NCBI GenBank assembly: GCA_024711005.1
Contig: JANJTQ010000244.1
Coordinates: forward strand, 1 to 47,997
Direction: 5' to 3'
Length of the DNA: 47,997 nt
Source of the DNA: Opitutaceae bacterium
GTDB lineage: Bacteria > Verrucomicrobiota > Verrucomicrobiia > Opitutales > Opitutaceae
Shown here one piece after another: positions 8,340 to 16,891 of the stretch (positions are counted from its first letter, which is position 1; each line of letters opens with the position of its first letter). Both the position numbers and the translations under genes were made by a program. The notes under the pieces were generated by a model. That model was not told the DNA's origin, ran no database searches, and saw nothing but the letters and a program-made list of their open reading frames with translations.

Positions 8340-9692
8340 ATGAACGCGTTGCCAAACCCGACGGCACCGGCCCCGTGCGTCGTCGAGGCCGACCACCGGC
8401 ATGTCTGGCATCCGTTCACGCAGATGCAGGAATACGAGTCGCTGCCGCCGATCGTAATCGCGTCCGGGTGCGGCGGCTGGCTGACCGACACCGAAGGGCG
8501 CACCTACCTCGACGGCAACGCCTCCATCTGGACCAACGTCCACGGTCACAACGATCCCGACCTCAACGCCGCCTTGGTCGAGCAACTCGGACGCGTGGCG
8601 CACTCGACCCTGCTCGGACTTACGCACACCCCGGGCGTCGAGCTTGCGGCCGAGCTCGCGAGCCTCGCCTCGCGCGGACTCAACCGTGTGTTTTTCACGG
8701 ACAACGGCTCCGGCGCGGTCGAGGTGGCGCTGAAGCAATCGTTCCAGTTCTGGCAACTCGCCGGTCGTGCCGAAAAGAGCGGGGTCATCGGCATGGCGGG
8801 CGGATATCATGGCGACACCTTCGGCACGATGGCCGTGGGTGACAGCGGGTTCTTCCATGAACGGTTTCGTCCGTGGTGTTTCGCGACGGATCATTTTCCG
8901 GCGCCGGACGCTCACGACGCCGGCGCGAGCCTTGCGGCACTCGGCGCATTATTAAGCGCCAAGGCAGGACAAACGGCCTGCCTGATCCTGGAGCCTTCCG
9001 TGCAGGGCGCGGCCGGCATGCGGCTGCAACCGCCGGGGTTCGTGCGTGCGGTGGCCGACCTGTGCCGCGCGCATGACGTACACCTGATCCTTGATGAGGT
9101 GTTCGTGGCGTTCGGACGACTTGGCCCGATGCTCGTGTGCGTCGATGAAGGGGTGTGCCCCGACTTTCTGTGCCTGGCCAAGGGACTCACCGGCGGTTAT
9201 CTGCCGCTTGCTGCGACGCTCGTACGCGACGAGATCTACGATGAGTTTCTCGGCACCTACGAAAGCCGTCGCGCGTTTTTCCATGGACACACCTTCACCG
9301 GCAACCCGCTCGCCGCGGTCGTCGCGCTGGCAAACATCCGCAAACTTCGTCCACTCATCGAATCGCGCGTGCTGGATAAACGAATACGCGAGTTCGGTCG
9401 CTTGCTCAACGATGCGTTTGGCGGACATCCGCATGTGAAGGCATTGCGCCATCGCGGGTTCACCGCGGCACTCGACCTTGTGCCCGCCGCCGGCGGTGGT
9501 GCGGAGTATCCGGTGGCATTGCGTGCGGCGTTACAAGTGTGCCTGTGCGCGCGCGAACACGGCCTGCTGCTGCGCCCGCTCGGCGACTCTCTCCTGCTCG
9601 TACCTCCGCTCTGCCTTGACGAGTCGGAGTTGGGCGAACTGGTCGCGCGCACGCGTCGTGCGATCGACGAAACACTGCCTTTTATATCATGA
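8340..9692 (+). CDS. bioA: Adenosylmethionine-8-amino-7-oxononanoate aminotransferase
   Basis: BioA converts KAPA to DAPA with SAM as amino donor and PLP as cofactor. The 450-residue protein begins with the BioA-type segment [12 protein letters not shown], contains the [16 protein letters not shown] cofactor region, the LILDEV segment with the PLP-contacting Asp, and the probable PLP lysine Lys281 in CLAKGLTGG, followed by [11 protein letters not shown]. These are class-III aminotransferase landmarks in the order expected for BioA. It starts 14 bases after the receptor gene, and its stop overlaps the bioB start (ATGA), which suggests translational coupling. The segment after DEV (FVAFGRLG) differs a little from the common DEIATGFGRTG but keeps the FGR core. 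Confidence 0.95.
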   Translation: MNALPNPTAPAPCVVEADHRHVWHPFTQMQEYESLPPIVIASGCGGWLTDTEGRTYLDGNASIWTNVHGHNDPDLNAALVEQLGRVAHSTLLGLTHTPGVELAAELASLASRGLNRVFFTDNGSGAVEVALKQSFQFWQLAGRAEKSGVIGMAGGYHGDTFGTMAVGDSGFFHERFRPWCFATDHFPAPDAHDAGASLAALGALLSAKAGQTACLILEPSVQGAAGMRLQPPGFVRAVADLCRAHDVHLILDEVFVAFGRLGPMLVCVDEGVCPDFLCLAKGLTGGYLPLAATLVRDEIYDEFLGTYESRRAFFHGHTFTGNPLAAVVALANIRKLRPLIESRVLDKRIREFGRLLNDAFGGHPHVKALRHRGFTAALDLVPAAGGGAEYPVALRAALQVCLCAREHGLLLRPLGDSLLLVPPLCLDESELGELVARTRRAIDETLPFIS

Positions 9693-10768
9693 ACACCGCC
9701 ACACCCGTAACCGACCTCGCCGCCGTTCGTGCTCTCTACGAGCTGCCGTTTCCCGAGTTGCTTTTTCGCGCCATGCAGGTGCACCGGACCCATCATGACG
9801 CGACGGCGGTGCAGCTCTGCACCTTGCAATCGATCAAGACGGGACGCTGCCAGGAGGATTGCAAATATTGTCCTCAATCGGCGCATCATCCCGATGCTGC
9901 GTTGCAGCCGGAGCCGCTCATGGCAACGGAGCGTGTCCTTGAGGCGGCCCGTGCGGCCAAGGCCGGCGGGGCTTCGCGTTTCTGCATGGGTGCGGCCTGG
10001 CGCGAGGTGAAAGACGGCGCACAGTTCGACTCGGTGCTCAACACCGTGAGCGGTGTCGCCGAGCTTGGCCTCGAAGTCTGCTGCACGCTCGGCATGTTGC
10101 AGGAGCATCAAGCCAAACGCCTGAAAGACGCGGGCTGCACGGTGTATAACCACAACCTGGATACATCGCGCGAATTCTATCCGGAGATCATCACCACACG
10201 CACCTACGACGATCGTCTCGAAACGCTGGCCACCGTGCGCCGCGCCGGCCTGCAAGTGTGCAGCGGCGGCATCCTCGGTTTGGGCGAGACGGTGGAGGAT
10301 CGGTTCAAACTTTTGCACGAGCTCGCGTCGCTTGATCCGCAACCGGACTCCGTGCCGATCAATGCCCTTGTGCCGGTGGAAGGCACGCCGATGGCCGAGA
10401 ACGATCCGGTCGATCCGATCGAGTTTGTCCGCGTGATCGCGGTCGCCCGCATCCTGATGCCGCGTACGATGGTGCGCCTCTCCGCCGGGCGCACGGCGAT
10501 GAGCGCCGAGTTGCAGGCACTCTGTTTCACTGCGGGGGCGAACAGCATCTTTCTCGGGGAAAAACTCCTCACGACCCCGAATCCCGGACGTCACGAGGAT
10601 TTCACGCTGTTGCGCCGTTTGGGTATGCGCCCGCTTGGCGGTGAATTCCCCGAGGACCTCTCCCAAGCTCCTGCGGAAGATACGTGGGCCCGGCCCTGCT
10701 CGGAGGGTTGCGGACACGATCACGCCGAAGGCGGCGACCATCACCACCACCATCATCACCATCATTAA
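9689..10768 (+). CDS. bioB: Biotin synthase with C-terminal Cys/His-rich tail
   Basis: BioB is a radical-SAM enzyme that inserts sulfur into dethiobiotin. The [4Fe-4S] motif CxxxCxxC is at residues 54, 58 and 61 (CQEDCKYC), followed by the YCPQSAHH segment. The YNHNLDT segment and the [13 protein letters not shown] and VRLSAGR segments, with an Arg ligand for the [2Fe-2S] cluster, are also present. The core ends near residue 330. An added tail of roughly 25 residues has two Cys in [10 protein letters not shown] and ends in nine consecutive His encoded by mixed CAT and CAC codons. The tail is not part of canonical BioB and resembles metal-binding tails. The gene overlaps bioA by four bases and is followed 36 bases later by the bioD-bioF fusion gene. 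Confidence 0.96.
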   Translation: MNTATPVTDLAAVRALYELPFPELLFRAMQVHRTHHDATAVQLCTLQSIKTGRCQEDCKYCPQSAHHPDAALQPEPLMATERVLEAARAAKAGGASRFCMGAAWREVKDGAQFDSVLNTVSGVAELGLEVCCTLGMLQEHQAKRLKDAGCTVYNHNLDTSREFYPEIITTRTYDDRLETLATVRRAGLQVCSGGILGLGETVEDRFKLLHELASLDPQPDSVPINALVPVEGTPMAENDPVDPIEFVRVIAVARILMPRTMVRLSAGRTAMSAELQALCFTAGANSIFLGEKLLTTPNPGRHEDFTLLRRLGMRPLGGEFPEDLSQAPAEDTWARPCSEGCGHDHAEGGDHHHHHHHHH

Positions 10769-10804
10769 TTCGGTGATTTTGAGCTGAGTAAGAAACGCCT
10801 CTGC

Positions 10805-12652
10805 ATGCGCACGATTGTCGTATCCGGTTCAGACACCGGTATCGGTAAAACCAGGGTCATGGCCGCGCTTGCCCGCACGCTGGCCGCGACCGGGGCCAGC
10901 GTTCAAATCGTAAAAGTCGTGGAAAGCGGCAGACGTGATGCCGTTCACCTTGGCGACGCGGAAAATGCCGCGGTGCTGGCCGGACTGCCGGCCGCCGCCG
11001 CCCACACATTGCGACGCTACAACGCGGCCATCAGCCCGACGGATGCCGCGATCGCGGACGGCGAAGTGCTGGAATGGGCGGATCTGGTGGCGGACTACAC
11101 TCGATTACCGAAGTGTGATTGGCGTCTGGTGGAAGGAGCGGGTGGCATCAGTGTGCCGCTTGACGCCGACGGTCGTGATTGGGCGGATTTCGCCTGCGTC
11201 GTGGCCGCCGATTCCGTCGTGCTGGTCGTGGCCGACCGGCTCGGTGCGATCAACCAGTCGCGGCTGACGTTGAATTATGCGCGGTCGCGCGGACTGCATG
11301 CGGGAATCTGGCTCAACGAATCAGACGGTGCACCGCCCGCCGAGGTCGCCCGTTCGACACGGACAACCCTGAATCGCCTCAACATTCCGATATGGGGAGA
11401 GCTGGCTTACGGGGCCGTGGAGGCAAGATCCATGGATCACACCGCATTCATGCCGGCGGTTTTCATCCCTGGACCGACCGTGTTTTCGGCACCTGAAACC
11501 CGATCGATCGGATCGCTGGGACGGCGCATGAGCGAATGTTTGCAGGAGCGGGAAGCCTCCGGTTTGCGGCGGACGTTGCGCGTGTTCGCGTCGGAGGCGG
11601 GCGTTCTGAACCTGGCCGACAATGATTACATGGTGCTTGCCCGCGATCCGACGATTGCGGCGGCCGTGGCGCGGGCGGCGGTTGATCACGGCACGTCGGC
11701 CTCGGGGTCTCCGCTGATCACCGGCTGGCACGCGCCTCATGAGCGTTTGGTGGAGACGTTGTGTGCGTGGCATGGGTTGCCCCACGGACTGGTATGGAGC
11801 AGCGGATACGCGGCGAATGCGTCCATCCTTGGCGTGCTGCCGGAAAGAGGGGACCTGGTCCTCGCGGACCGCTTGATCCACCACAGCATGGTGGCGGGTC
11901 TGTTGCGCAGCGGCGCCCGACTCAAGCGGTATCCGCATCTCGACCTTGTCGGGCTGGAGAACGAACTTGAACAGGTGGAGCCGGGGCGGACGGTGTTTGT
12001 GGTGACGGAGAGCGTATTCAGCATGGACGGGGATTATCCCGACCTGATTCGGATGGCTGCGTTGAAACGCCGGTTTGGCTTTTTTTGGATCGTCGACGAG
12101 GCGCACGCACTCGGCTGGTACGGCCCGCAGGGCGCGGGCTTGGTGCGGGCCATGGGCGTGGAACGCGACGTCGACGTACTGGTCGGGACCTGCGGCAAGG
12201 CCCTCGCGTCGGGCGGGGCGTATGCGTTGTTCAATGATCCCGTCGTGCGCGACGCGCTGGTGAATCTGGCGGGGGAATTCATCTATTCGACGGGGGTTCC
12301 CCCGACGACGGTCGCGGCCACGGATGCGGCGGTGGGTCGGATCCGGGATCTTGCTACGGAGCAACTGGTCTGGCGTGCGCAGTCACGGGCGTTTCGCGTG
12401 GAACTGCGAGCGGACCGCTGGGATGTGCTGGACGGGGATTCGGCCATCGTACCGGTGAAACTGGGGGCTCCGGAAACGGCGTTGTCGCTGGTGGCGGCGC
12501 TGCGCAAGGCCGGCGTCATCGCGGCGGCGGTGCGTCCACCGACCGTGCCGACGGGCACGAGCCGGGTTCGGTTTTCGTTGAAACGCACTTTTGGCGAAGC
12601 GGATGCGGCAAGGGTCCTCTCCATTATGCAGGCGTGGAGGGCGGCGTCATGA
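10805..12652 (+). CDS. BioD-BioF fusion: dethiobiotin synthetase and 8-amino-7-oxononanoate synthase
   Basis: One 615-residue frame encodes two biotin enzymes. Residues 1 to about 240 form BioD: the P-loop variant GSDTGIGKT at 8-16, KVVESG, and the EGAGGISVPL segment of dethiobiotin synthetases. Residues about 242-615 form BioF: LNLADNDYM at the start, HHSMVAG, TESVFSMDGD, DEAHALGWYG, and the PLP lysine Lys465 in GTCGKALASGG. BioF makes KAPA from pimeloyl-ACP and alanine. BioD closes the ureido ring of DAPA to dethiobiotin. The two steps are not consecutive, because BioA acts between them. An internal ATG at 11528 (Met242) stands at the natural BioF start, so the fusion could have arisen by loss of a stop codon, and a separate BioF might still be made. 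The stop overlaps the next gene by ATGA. Confidence 0.93.
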   Translation: MRTIVVSGSDTGIGKTRVMAALARTLAATGASVQIVKVVESGRRDAVHLGDAENAAVLAGLPAAAAHTLRRYNAAISPTDAAIADGEVLEWADLVADYTRLPKCDWRLVEGAGGISVPLDADGRDWADFACVVAADSVVLVVADRLGAINQSRLTLNYARSRGLHAGIWLNESDGAPPAEVARSTRTTLNRLNIPIWGELAYGAVEARSMDHTAFMPAVFIPGPTVFSAPETRSIGSLGRRMSECLQEREASGLRRTLRVFASEAGVLNLADNDYMVLARDPTIAAAVARAAVDHGTSASGSPLITGWHAPHERLVETLCAWHGLPHGLVWSSGYAANASILGVLPERGDLVLADRLIHHSMVAGLLRSGARLKRYPHLDLVGLENELEQVEPGRTVFVVTESVFSMDGDYPDLIRMAALKRRFGFFWIVDEAHALGWYGPQGAGLVRAMGVERDVDVLVGTCGKALASGGAYALFNDPVVRDALVNLAGEFIYSTGVPPTTVAATDAAVGRIRDLATEQLVWRAQSRAFRVELRADRWDVLDGDSAIVPVKLGAPETALSLVAALRKAGVIAAAVRPPTVPTGTSRVRFSLKRTFGEADAARVLSIMQAWRAAS

Positions 12653-13260
12653 GATTCGCGTGGTTGCTCGGTTGGGCCGTGCCGGAGAGCTGGTTCGTGA
12701 CGCAGGTTCTCGCCGCGTTTCCTTTTGCGAAACACAGCTTTTTTCCAGCTTCGCCGGACTGGCTCGCGCAGATGAGCGCCTCGGGCCCCTGGGACGCGAT
12801 TGCGGGGTATTCGTTGGGCACGCAGTTGCTTTTGCGGGAGGCGGCGGCGGTGGGCGGACTCACGCCACGTGTGGCTCTCCTTGCACCCGTGCTGGCGTTT
12901 CCAAAAGAGGCCGGGTTGGGCGGAAAAGTGAAAGAGACACAGATCCGGTATCTTTCTCGCTGGCTGAAGTCGGACCGCACCGCAGCCTTGGAGGATTTTT
13001 ATGCGCGAGCCGGGCTTATTGAGTGTGAGGCGGACAACACGACCACGCCCGCCGAGGTTTTACTCTGGGGACTGGAGCGACTGGCCAATGACCGCGTAGA
13101 GCCGGGATTTCCGGCTGATTGGCGCGCGTATATGGGTGAATTTGACGCGCTTATGGATGCGTCGGTGCTGATGCGGCTGGAGCCGTCAATCGTATGTGTG
13201 GGTGGCGCGACCCATCATCCCGGGAGCTTGATGCGCGCATGGGCGGCTGATTTTGTATGA
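12649..13260 (+). CDS. BioH-like alpha/beta hydrolase, probable pimeloyl-ACP methyl ester esterase
   Basis: The 203-residue protein has a nucleophile elbow GYSLG with Ser55. A candidate acid is Asp166 or Asp170, and the candidate base is His189 or His190 in the GGATHHPGS segment, giving a plausible Ser-Asp-His triad. The N-terminal segment LLGWAVPESWF resembles the start of BioH but lacks the usual HGW. In the biotin pathway BioH removes the methyl group that BioC added, giving pimeloyl-ACP. Position between bioDF and bioC with four-base overlaps on both sides strongly supports that job. It is about 50 residues shorter than E. coli BioH and lacks most of a cap domain, so it may be one of the non-orthologous replacements of BioH (BioG, BioK, BioJ and BioV types are known) rather than a true BioH. 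Confidence 0.75.
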   Translation: MRFAWLLGWAVPESWFVTQVLAAFPFAKHSFFPASPDWLAQMSASGPWDAIAGYSLGTQLLLREAAAVGGLTPRVALLAPVLAFPKEAGLGGKVKETQIRYLSRWLKSDRTAALEDFYARAGLIECEADNTTTPAEVLLWGLERLANDRVEPGFPADWRAYMGEFDALMDASVLMRLEPSIVCVGGATHHPGSLMRAWAADFV

Positions 13261-14003
13261 GCATGGAGAGCACATCATCCGCGGCATTGCGTGTGAGCTT
13301 TGGCCGGGCGGCCCGGACCTATGACGGTCACGCCGTGGTGCAGGACGCATTGGCCGGCTGGGTGGCGGAATGGTTGCCGGCACAACGGACGGGCCGCGCA
13401 CTGGAGTTGGGCGCGGGCCCGGGGGGGTTCACCCGACGACTGCTGCCATGGCGGGGAGCGTTGACGGCAACGGATATGTCCGAGGCGATGTATCTGCGTG
13501 CGCGAGCGGCGTTTCCTGGCATCGACTGGCGCGTGATGCGCGCGGAGGAGCCTGAAGGGGAGGCGCATGATTGGATGTTCTCCAGCAGCATGCTGCAATG
13601 GGTGGAGAATCCGCGTGCGGTATTCACAGCGTGGAGACGGGCATTGAGGCCGGGCGGACGCGTGCTGGCGGGGCTGTTTGCCGAGGGAAGTCTCCCTGAA
13701 TTGCGAGCGCTGACCCGCGGTTGGACGCCCCTCACGTGGCGCCTGCCCGACGAATGGGCGGAGAGCCTGGCGCTGGGCGGATTGCGACTGGTGCGCGCGG
13801 AGGCGGAGGAGCGGGTGTTTTATCACCGGTCGGCTTTGCACCTGTTGCGCAGCCTGCACGGGGTGGGCGCGGCCCCGTTTCATCAATTCACCCCGGGGCG
13901 ACTGCGACGCCTCCTGCGCGAGTACGATGCGCGGCATGGCGACGCGCGCGGCGTCCGATCAACCTGGGTATTTCACCGGTTCGAGGCCGAGCGGGCGGAC
14001 TGA
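13257..14003 (+). CDS. bioC: Malonyl-ACP O-methyltransferase
   Basis: The 248-residue SAM-dependent methyltransferase begins with the BioC hallmark FGRAARTYDGHAVVQ (about residues 15-29). It has motif I ALELGAGPGG at 48-57 and a later segment FSSSMLQWVENP matching the BioC LQW signature. BioC methylates the free carboxyl of malonyl-ACP so that fatty-acid synthesis can build pimeloyl-ACP methyl ester. It is the last gene of the biotin operon, its start overlaps the esterase stop (ATGA at 13257), and a convergent Glu dehydrogenase gene follows. An alternative ATG two codons on, at 13263, cannot be excluded. Confidence 0.92.
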   Translation: MSMESTSSAALRVSFGRAARTYDGHAVVQDALAGWVAEWLPAQRTGRALELGAGPGGFTRRLLPWRGALTATDMSEAMYLRARAAFPGIDWRVMRAEEPEGEAHDWMFSSSMLQWVENPRAVFTAWRRALRPGGRVLAGLFAEGSLPELRALTRGWTPLTWRLPDEWAESLALGGLRLVRAEAEERVFYHRSALHLLRSLHGVGAAPFHQFTPGRLRRLLREYDARHGDARGVRSTWVFHRFEAERAD

Positions 14004-14009
14004 GATTCG

Positions 14010-15284
14010 TTAAGGAAACAGGCCGCGGCTTTGTTTGGCCTCGGCGACGCGTTGGATACCCAGCGTGAGCGCGGCCAGACGGCGGCTGAATTTGAATTTG
14101 CGCTTCTGGTAGTCGACCGAGGATTTCGCCCGATCGAGGATGACGAAGAGTTTTTGAATCACCTCGTCGCGATCCCAGTAGAAGTTTTGCAGGTTTTGGA
14201 GCCACTCGAAGTAGGAGACGATCACACCACCCGCGTTGCAGAGCACGTCGGGGATAAGTTCGATATCCTCGCGTCGTTCGAGAATCTTGTCGGCGCTGAA
14301 CGTGGTGGGGCCATTGGCGGCTTCCGCGAGCAGGCGGCAGCGGAGCCTGGCGGCATTTTCCGTGGTGATGACGCGTTCGAGTGCGGCGGGCATCAGCACG
14401 GTGCAGTCGAGCGTGAGCAGTTGTTCGTTGGAGATGGGTTCGCCGCCTTCGAAATCGCGAAGGACCCGCTGGGATCGGATGAAGGCGAGCGCCTTCTTCA
14501 CGTCGATGCCGCCGGCGTTGTAAATGCCGGTTGTGTAGTCCGAGATCGCGATGATTTTCGCGCCGTAATCGGCGAGGGCGAGGGCGGCTTCGCTACCGAC
14601 ATTGCCGAAGCCCTGGATGGCGACTGTGGCTTGGGCGATGGGGATGTTGAGATCCTCAAGGTAGCGTTTGACGAGATAAGCGGCGCCGGCGCCGGTGGCT
14701 TCGCGACGGCCTTGTGAACCGCCGAGCGCGATGGGTTTTCCGGTGACGCAGGCGGGTTCGTTATGACCGAGGTGATTGGAATACGTATCCATCATCCAGC
14801 CCATGACCTGTTCGTTCGTGCCCACGTCCGGCGCGGGTACATCGATATGGGGACCGATGAACGGGGCGATTTCCTGCATGTAACGCCGGGAAAGCCGTTC
14901 CAGTTCCCCCTCCGAAAGCTGGCGCGGATCGACGATGACACCGCCCTTGGCGCCCCCGTACGGCAGGCCGACCAGCGAACATTTCCAGCTCATCCACATG
15001 GAAAGCGCGGCGACCTCACCCAAGGTGACGTTTTGGTGGAAACGGATGCCTCCCTTGGCGGGACCGGTCGAAAGATTGTGCTGGACCCGGTAGCCTTCGA
15101 AGACGGTCACGCTGCCATTGTCGCGTTTGATTGGCAGGGCGACGGCCAGTGATCGCCTCGGGTATTTGGTCCGGTCACGGATGTTTTCAGGAAGGCTGAT
15201 TGCGTCGGCAGCCAAGTCGAACTGTCGGCACGCCATCCTGAAAACGTCAGAATCGTAAAGAGATGAAACGATGGCTTTGGACAT
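14010..15284 (-). CDS. gdhA: Glu/Leu/Phe/Val dehydrogenase, probable glutamate dehydrogenase
   Basis: The 424-residue protein has the substrate and catalytic segment KCSLVGLPYGGAKGGV with lysines at 101 and 113. The GPAKGGIRFH segment and APDVGTNEQVMGWMMD come next, and the NAD(P)-binding IQGFGNVGS segment begins the Rossmann domain. The enzyme interconverts glutamate and 2-oxoglutarate plus ammonia. Length matches the hexameric small GDH class of about 420 residues. The start at 15284 gives the typical N-terminus. The frame extends further upstream without family similarity. It converges on bioC with a six-base gap and diverges from the coiled-coil membrane gene at 15409. Confidence 0.93.
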   Translation of the reverse strand: MSKAIVSSLYDSDVFRMACRQFDLAADAISLPENIRDRTKYPRRSLAVALPIKRDNGSVTVFEGYRVQHNLSTGPAKGGIRFHQNVTLGEVAALSMWMSWKCSLVGLPYGGAKGGVIVDPRQLSEGELERLSRRYMQEIAPFIGPHIDVPAPDVGTNEQVMGWMMDTYSNHLGHNEPACVTGKPIALGGSQGRREATGAGAAYLVKRYLEDLNIPIAQATVAIQGFGNVGSEAALALADYGAKIIAISDYTTGIYNAGGIDVKKALAFIRSQRVLRDFEGGEPISNEQLLTLDCTVLMPAALERVITTENAARLRCRLLAEAANGPTTFSADKILERREDIELIPDVLCNAGGVIVSYFEWLQNLQNFYWDRDEVIQKLFVILDRAKSSVDYQKRKFKFSRRLAALTLGIQRVAEAKQSRGLFP

Positions 15285-15408
15285 ACGAAAGCAGGGGGGG
15301 CGAGGGGTGTTCGCAACCGTGCGCATTCGTAACAGAATAGCAAATATCGGGGCGGTACGGTCTGGGCAGTTGAAATCGCGGGCGATTCGCCCTTGATCGG
15401 TCGCACGC

Positions 15409-16794
15409 ATGGCAAACCCATTCCTCTCCCTCGTTTCAAAAATGGTGCGAAAGCTGGTTATGGCCGTTTTGATTTCGGCGCTGGCGCTCGTGACGTACAG
15501 CCTGTGGCTCTACACCCAAGATCCTGCGAGCTATGACGAACGCCGCGCCCAACGGGCAAGGGCCATCGAGACGGAGCGCGCGGAGGTTCGAACGGAAATG
15601 GACGATCTGAAGCGGCAGCGGAGCGAGGCGGCGGAAGCGCTGGAGACCCAGCGGCAGCGAGTCGCGCAGGCGGAGACCTCGCTTAAGACACTGCGTGCGA
15701 CCGCTCCCGGCGCGACTGATTCGTTGGCCGACGAACAGCGGAATGCCCGCGAAGCACAAATCGCCCGGATGGAGGCGCAGAAGACCGAAGCTCAGGCTCG
15801 GGTTGTCGAATTGCAAAGCGCGTTGGCCACGGTCGATCAGGCAAGAGCCGAAGTGGTAAAGCGGCAGGCGGCCGTCACGCAGGAGGAACTCGCCCTGAAG
15901 CAGGAGAAACATGCCATCGAGCATTACCTGAGCACCGCTTGGAAAGACGCACGAGGGATGATCACGACCCTGTTTTTTGTCTACCTGTTCGGTGGTCTCG
16001 TGCTGGCCGTTGTCCTCTATTATGGTTGGGCTCCTTGGATCGCAGGCGGACGTCCGGTCGAACTGCCCTCGGCCGGGGCCGTCCTGCCGACGGTCAGTGA
16101 AAGCGCGGTCGTGCTGGATACCGCAGTCTGGCCCGGTGAAGTACTCTGGGTACGCAAGACATCGTTCCAGGGCGGCGACGCCACTCTCACTCGGAGGAAG
16201 CGACTCATGCTCACCTGGCGCATGCCGTTTTCATGCCTTGTGGGTGGATTGGTGCGATTAATCGAGCTTCGCAATGGGCGCAGCGACGGCGAGCGGCGGG
16301 TGGCGTTTGCGAGCGCGGAAGACCACTTTGCGGAGTTTGCGATGGTATCGATCCCCGAAAACAGCTCGTTCATGCTGCGCGCCCGTTTCCTGAAGGGCAT
16401 CATTGCCGGCCTCGACCAGCCTCCTGTCATCCGCAGGTGCTGGCGGTTTTTCCGATGGCAGTCCTGGGTCACCGGCCAGTTTGGCTATTTCCAGTTTTAT
16501 GGTCCCTGCCGGCTTGTGGTGTCATGCGCAACCGCTCTCCAGTCGGAAACACTGGCGGCGCGTGATGACGACAAGCCTGTGACGCAACGTGCATCCCAAG
16601 CGGGCACGGTGGGCCTCGGCCCACGCTTGGTGTTCAAGCCGGTGCGGAGCGAGGGGTTTATGCCCTACTGTCGCGGCGAGACTCCGCTCTTCGACATGGA
16701 AGTAACGGGGGTTGGCGTCATCCTTTCCCGCGACCCGAAAGGCCGCGGGCGCGACAGCTTCTTCGCGGAAATTCTCAAGGTGATCGGTCTGTAA
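15409..16794 (+). CDS. Unrecognised membrane protein with periplasmic-size coiled coil
   Basis: I do not recognise this 461-residue protein. What can be seen is a membrane segment at about residues 14-36. A highly charged Ala/Glu/Arg/Gln-rich region at about 42-170 should form a long coiled coil, a second membrane segment lies at about 186-207, and a C-terminal soluble part of about 250 residues is rich in beta-type sequence. Two membrane segments place the coiled coil on one side and both ends on the other, so the coiled coil is probably periplasmic. Parts of the C-terminal domain (VWPGEVLWVRK and later FYGPCRLVVSC) faintly recall AIM24-like beta domains, but this is a weak impression. A second Met at residue 12 is a possible start. 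Confidence 0.8.
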   Translation: MANPFLSLVSKMVRKLVMAVLISALALVTYSLWLYTQDPASYDERRAQRARAIETERAEVRTEMDDLKRQRSEAAEALETQRQRVAQAETSLKTLRATAPGATDSLADEQRNAREAQIARMEAQKTEAQARVVELQSALATVDQARAEVVKRQAAVTQEELALKQEKHAIEHYLSTAWKDARGMITTLFFVYLFGGLVLAVVLYYGWAPWIAGGRPVELPSAGAVLPTVSESAVVLDTAVWPGEVLWVRKTSFQGGDATLTRRKRLMLTWRMPFSCLVGGLVRLIELRNGRSDGERRVAFASAEDHFAEFAMVSIPENSSFMLRARFLKGIIAGLDQPPVIRRCWRFFRWQSWVTGQFGYFQFYGPCRLVVSCATALQSETLAARDDDKPVTQRASQAGTVGLGPRLVFKPVRSEGFMPYCRGETPLFDMEVTGVGVILSRDPKGRGRDSFFAEILKVIGL

Positions 16795-16891
16795 GTTCGC
16801 ATTGAGCGGGCGCAGGGACATGCGGAGCGGGCGAGGAGTCCGCTCCGATTTGCATATCCGCCATTCCTCCGTTTCCTCTACGGGTTCCGTA

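Noticed and set aside
10741-10768. Nine-His end of BioB as a cloning tag artefact
   Set aside because: It lies in genomic context with natural flanking genes, mixed His codons and a preceding Cys/His-rich segment, so a natural tail is more likely.
15380-15392. GGGCGA-T-TCGCCC inverted repeat just before the start of the coiled-coil gene
   Set aside because: Perfect but short and with a one-base centre. It is common by chance in GC-rich DNA.
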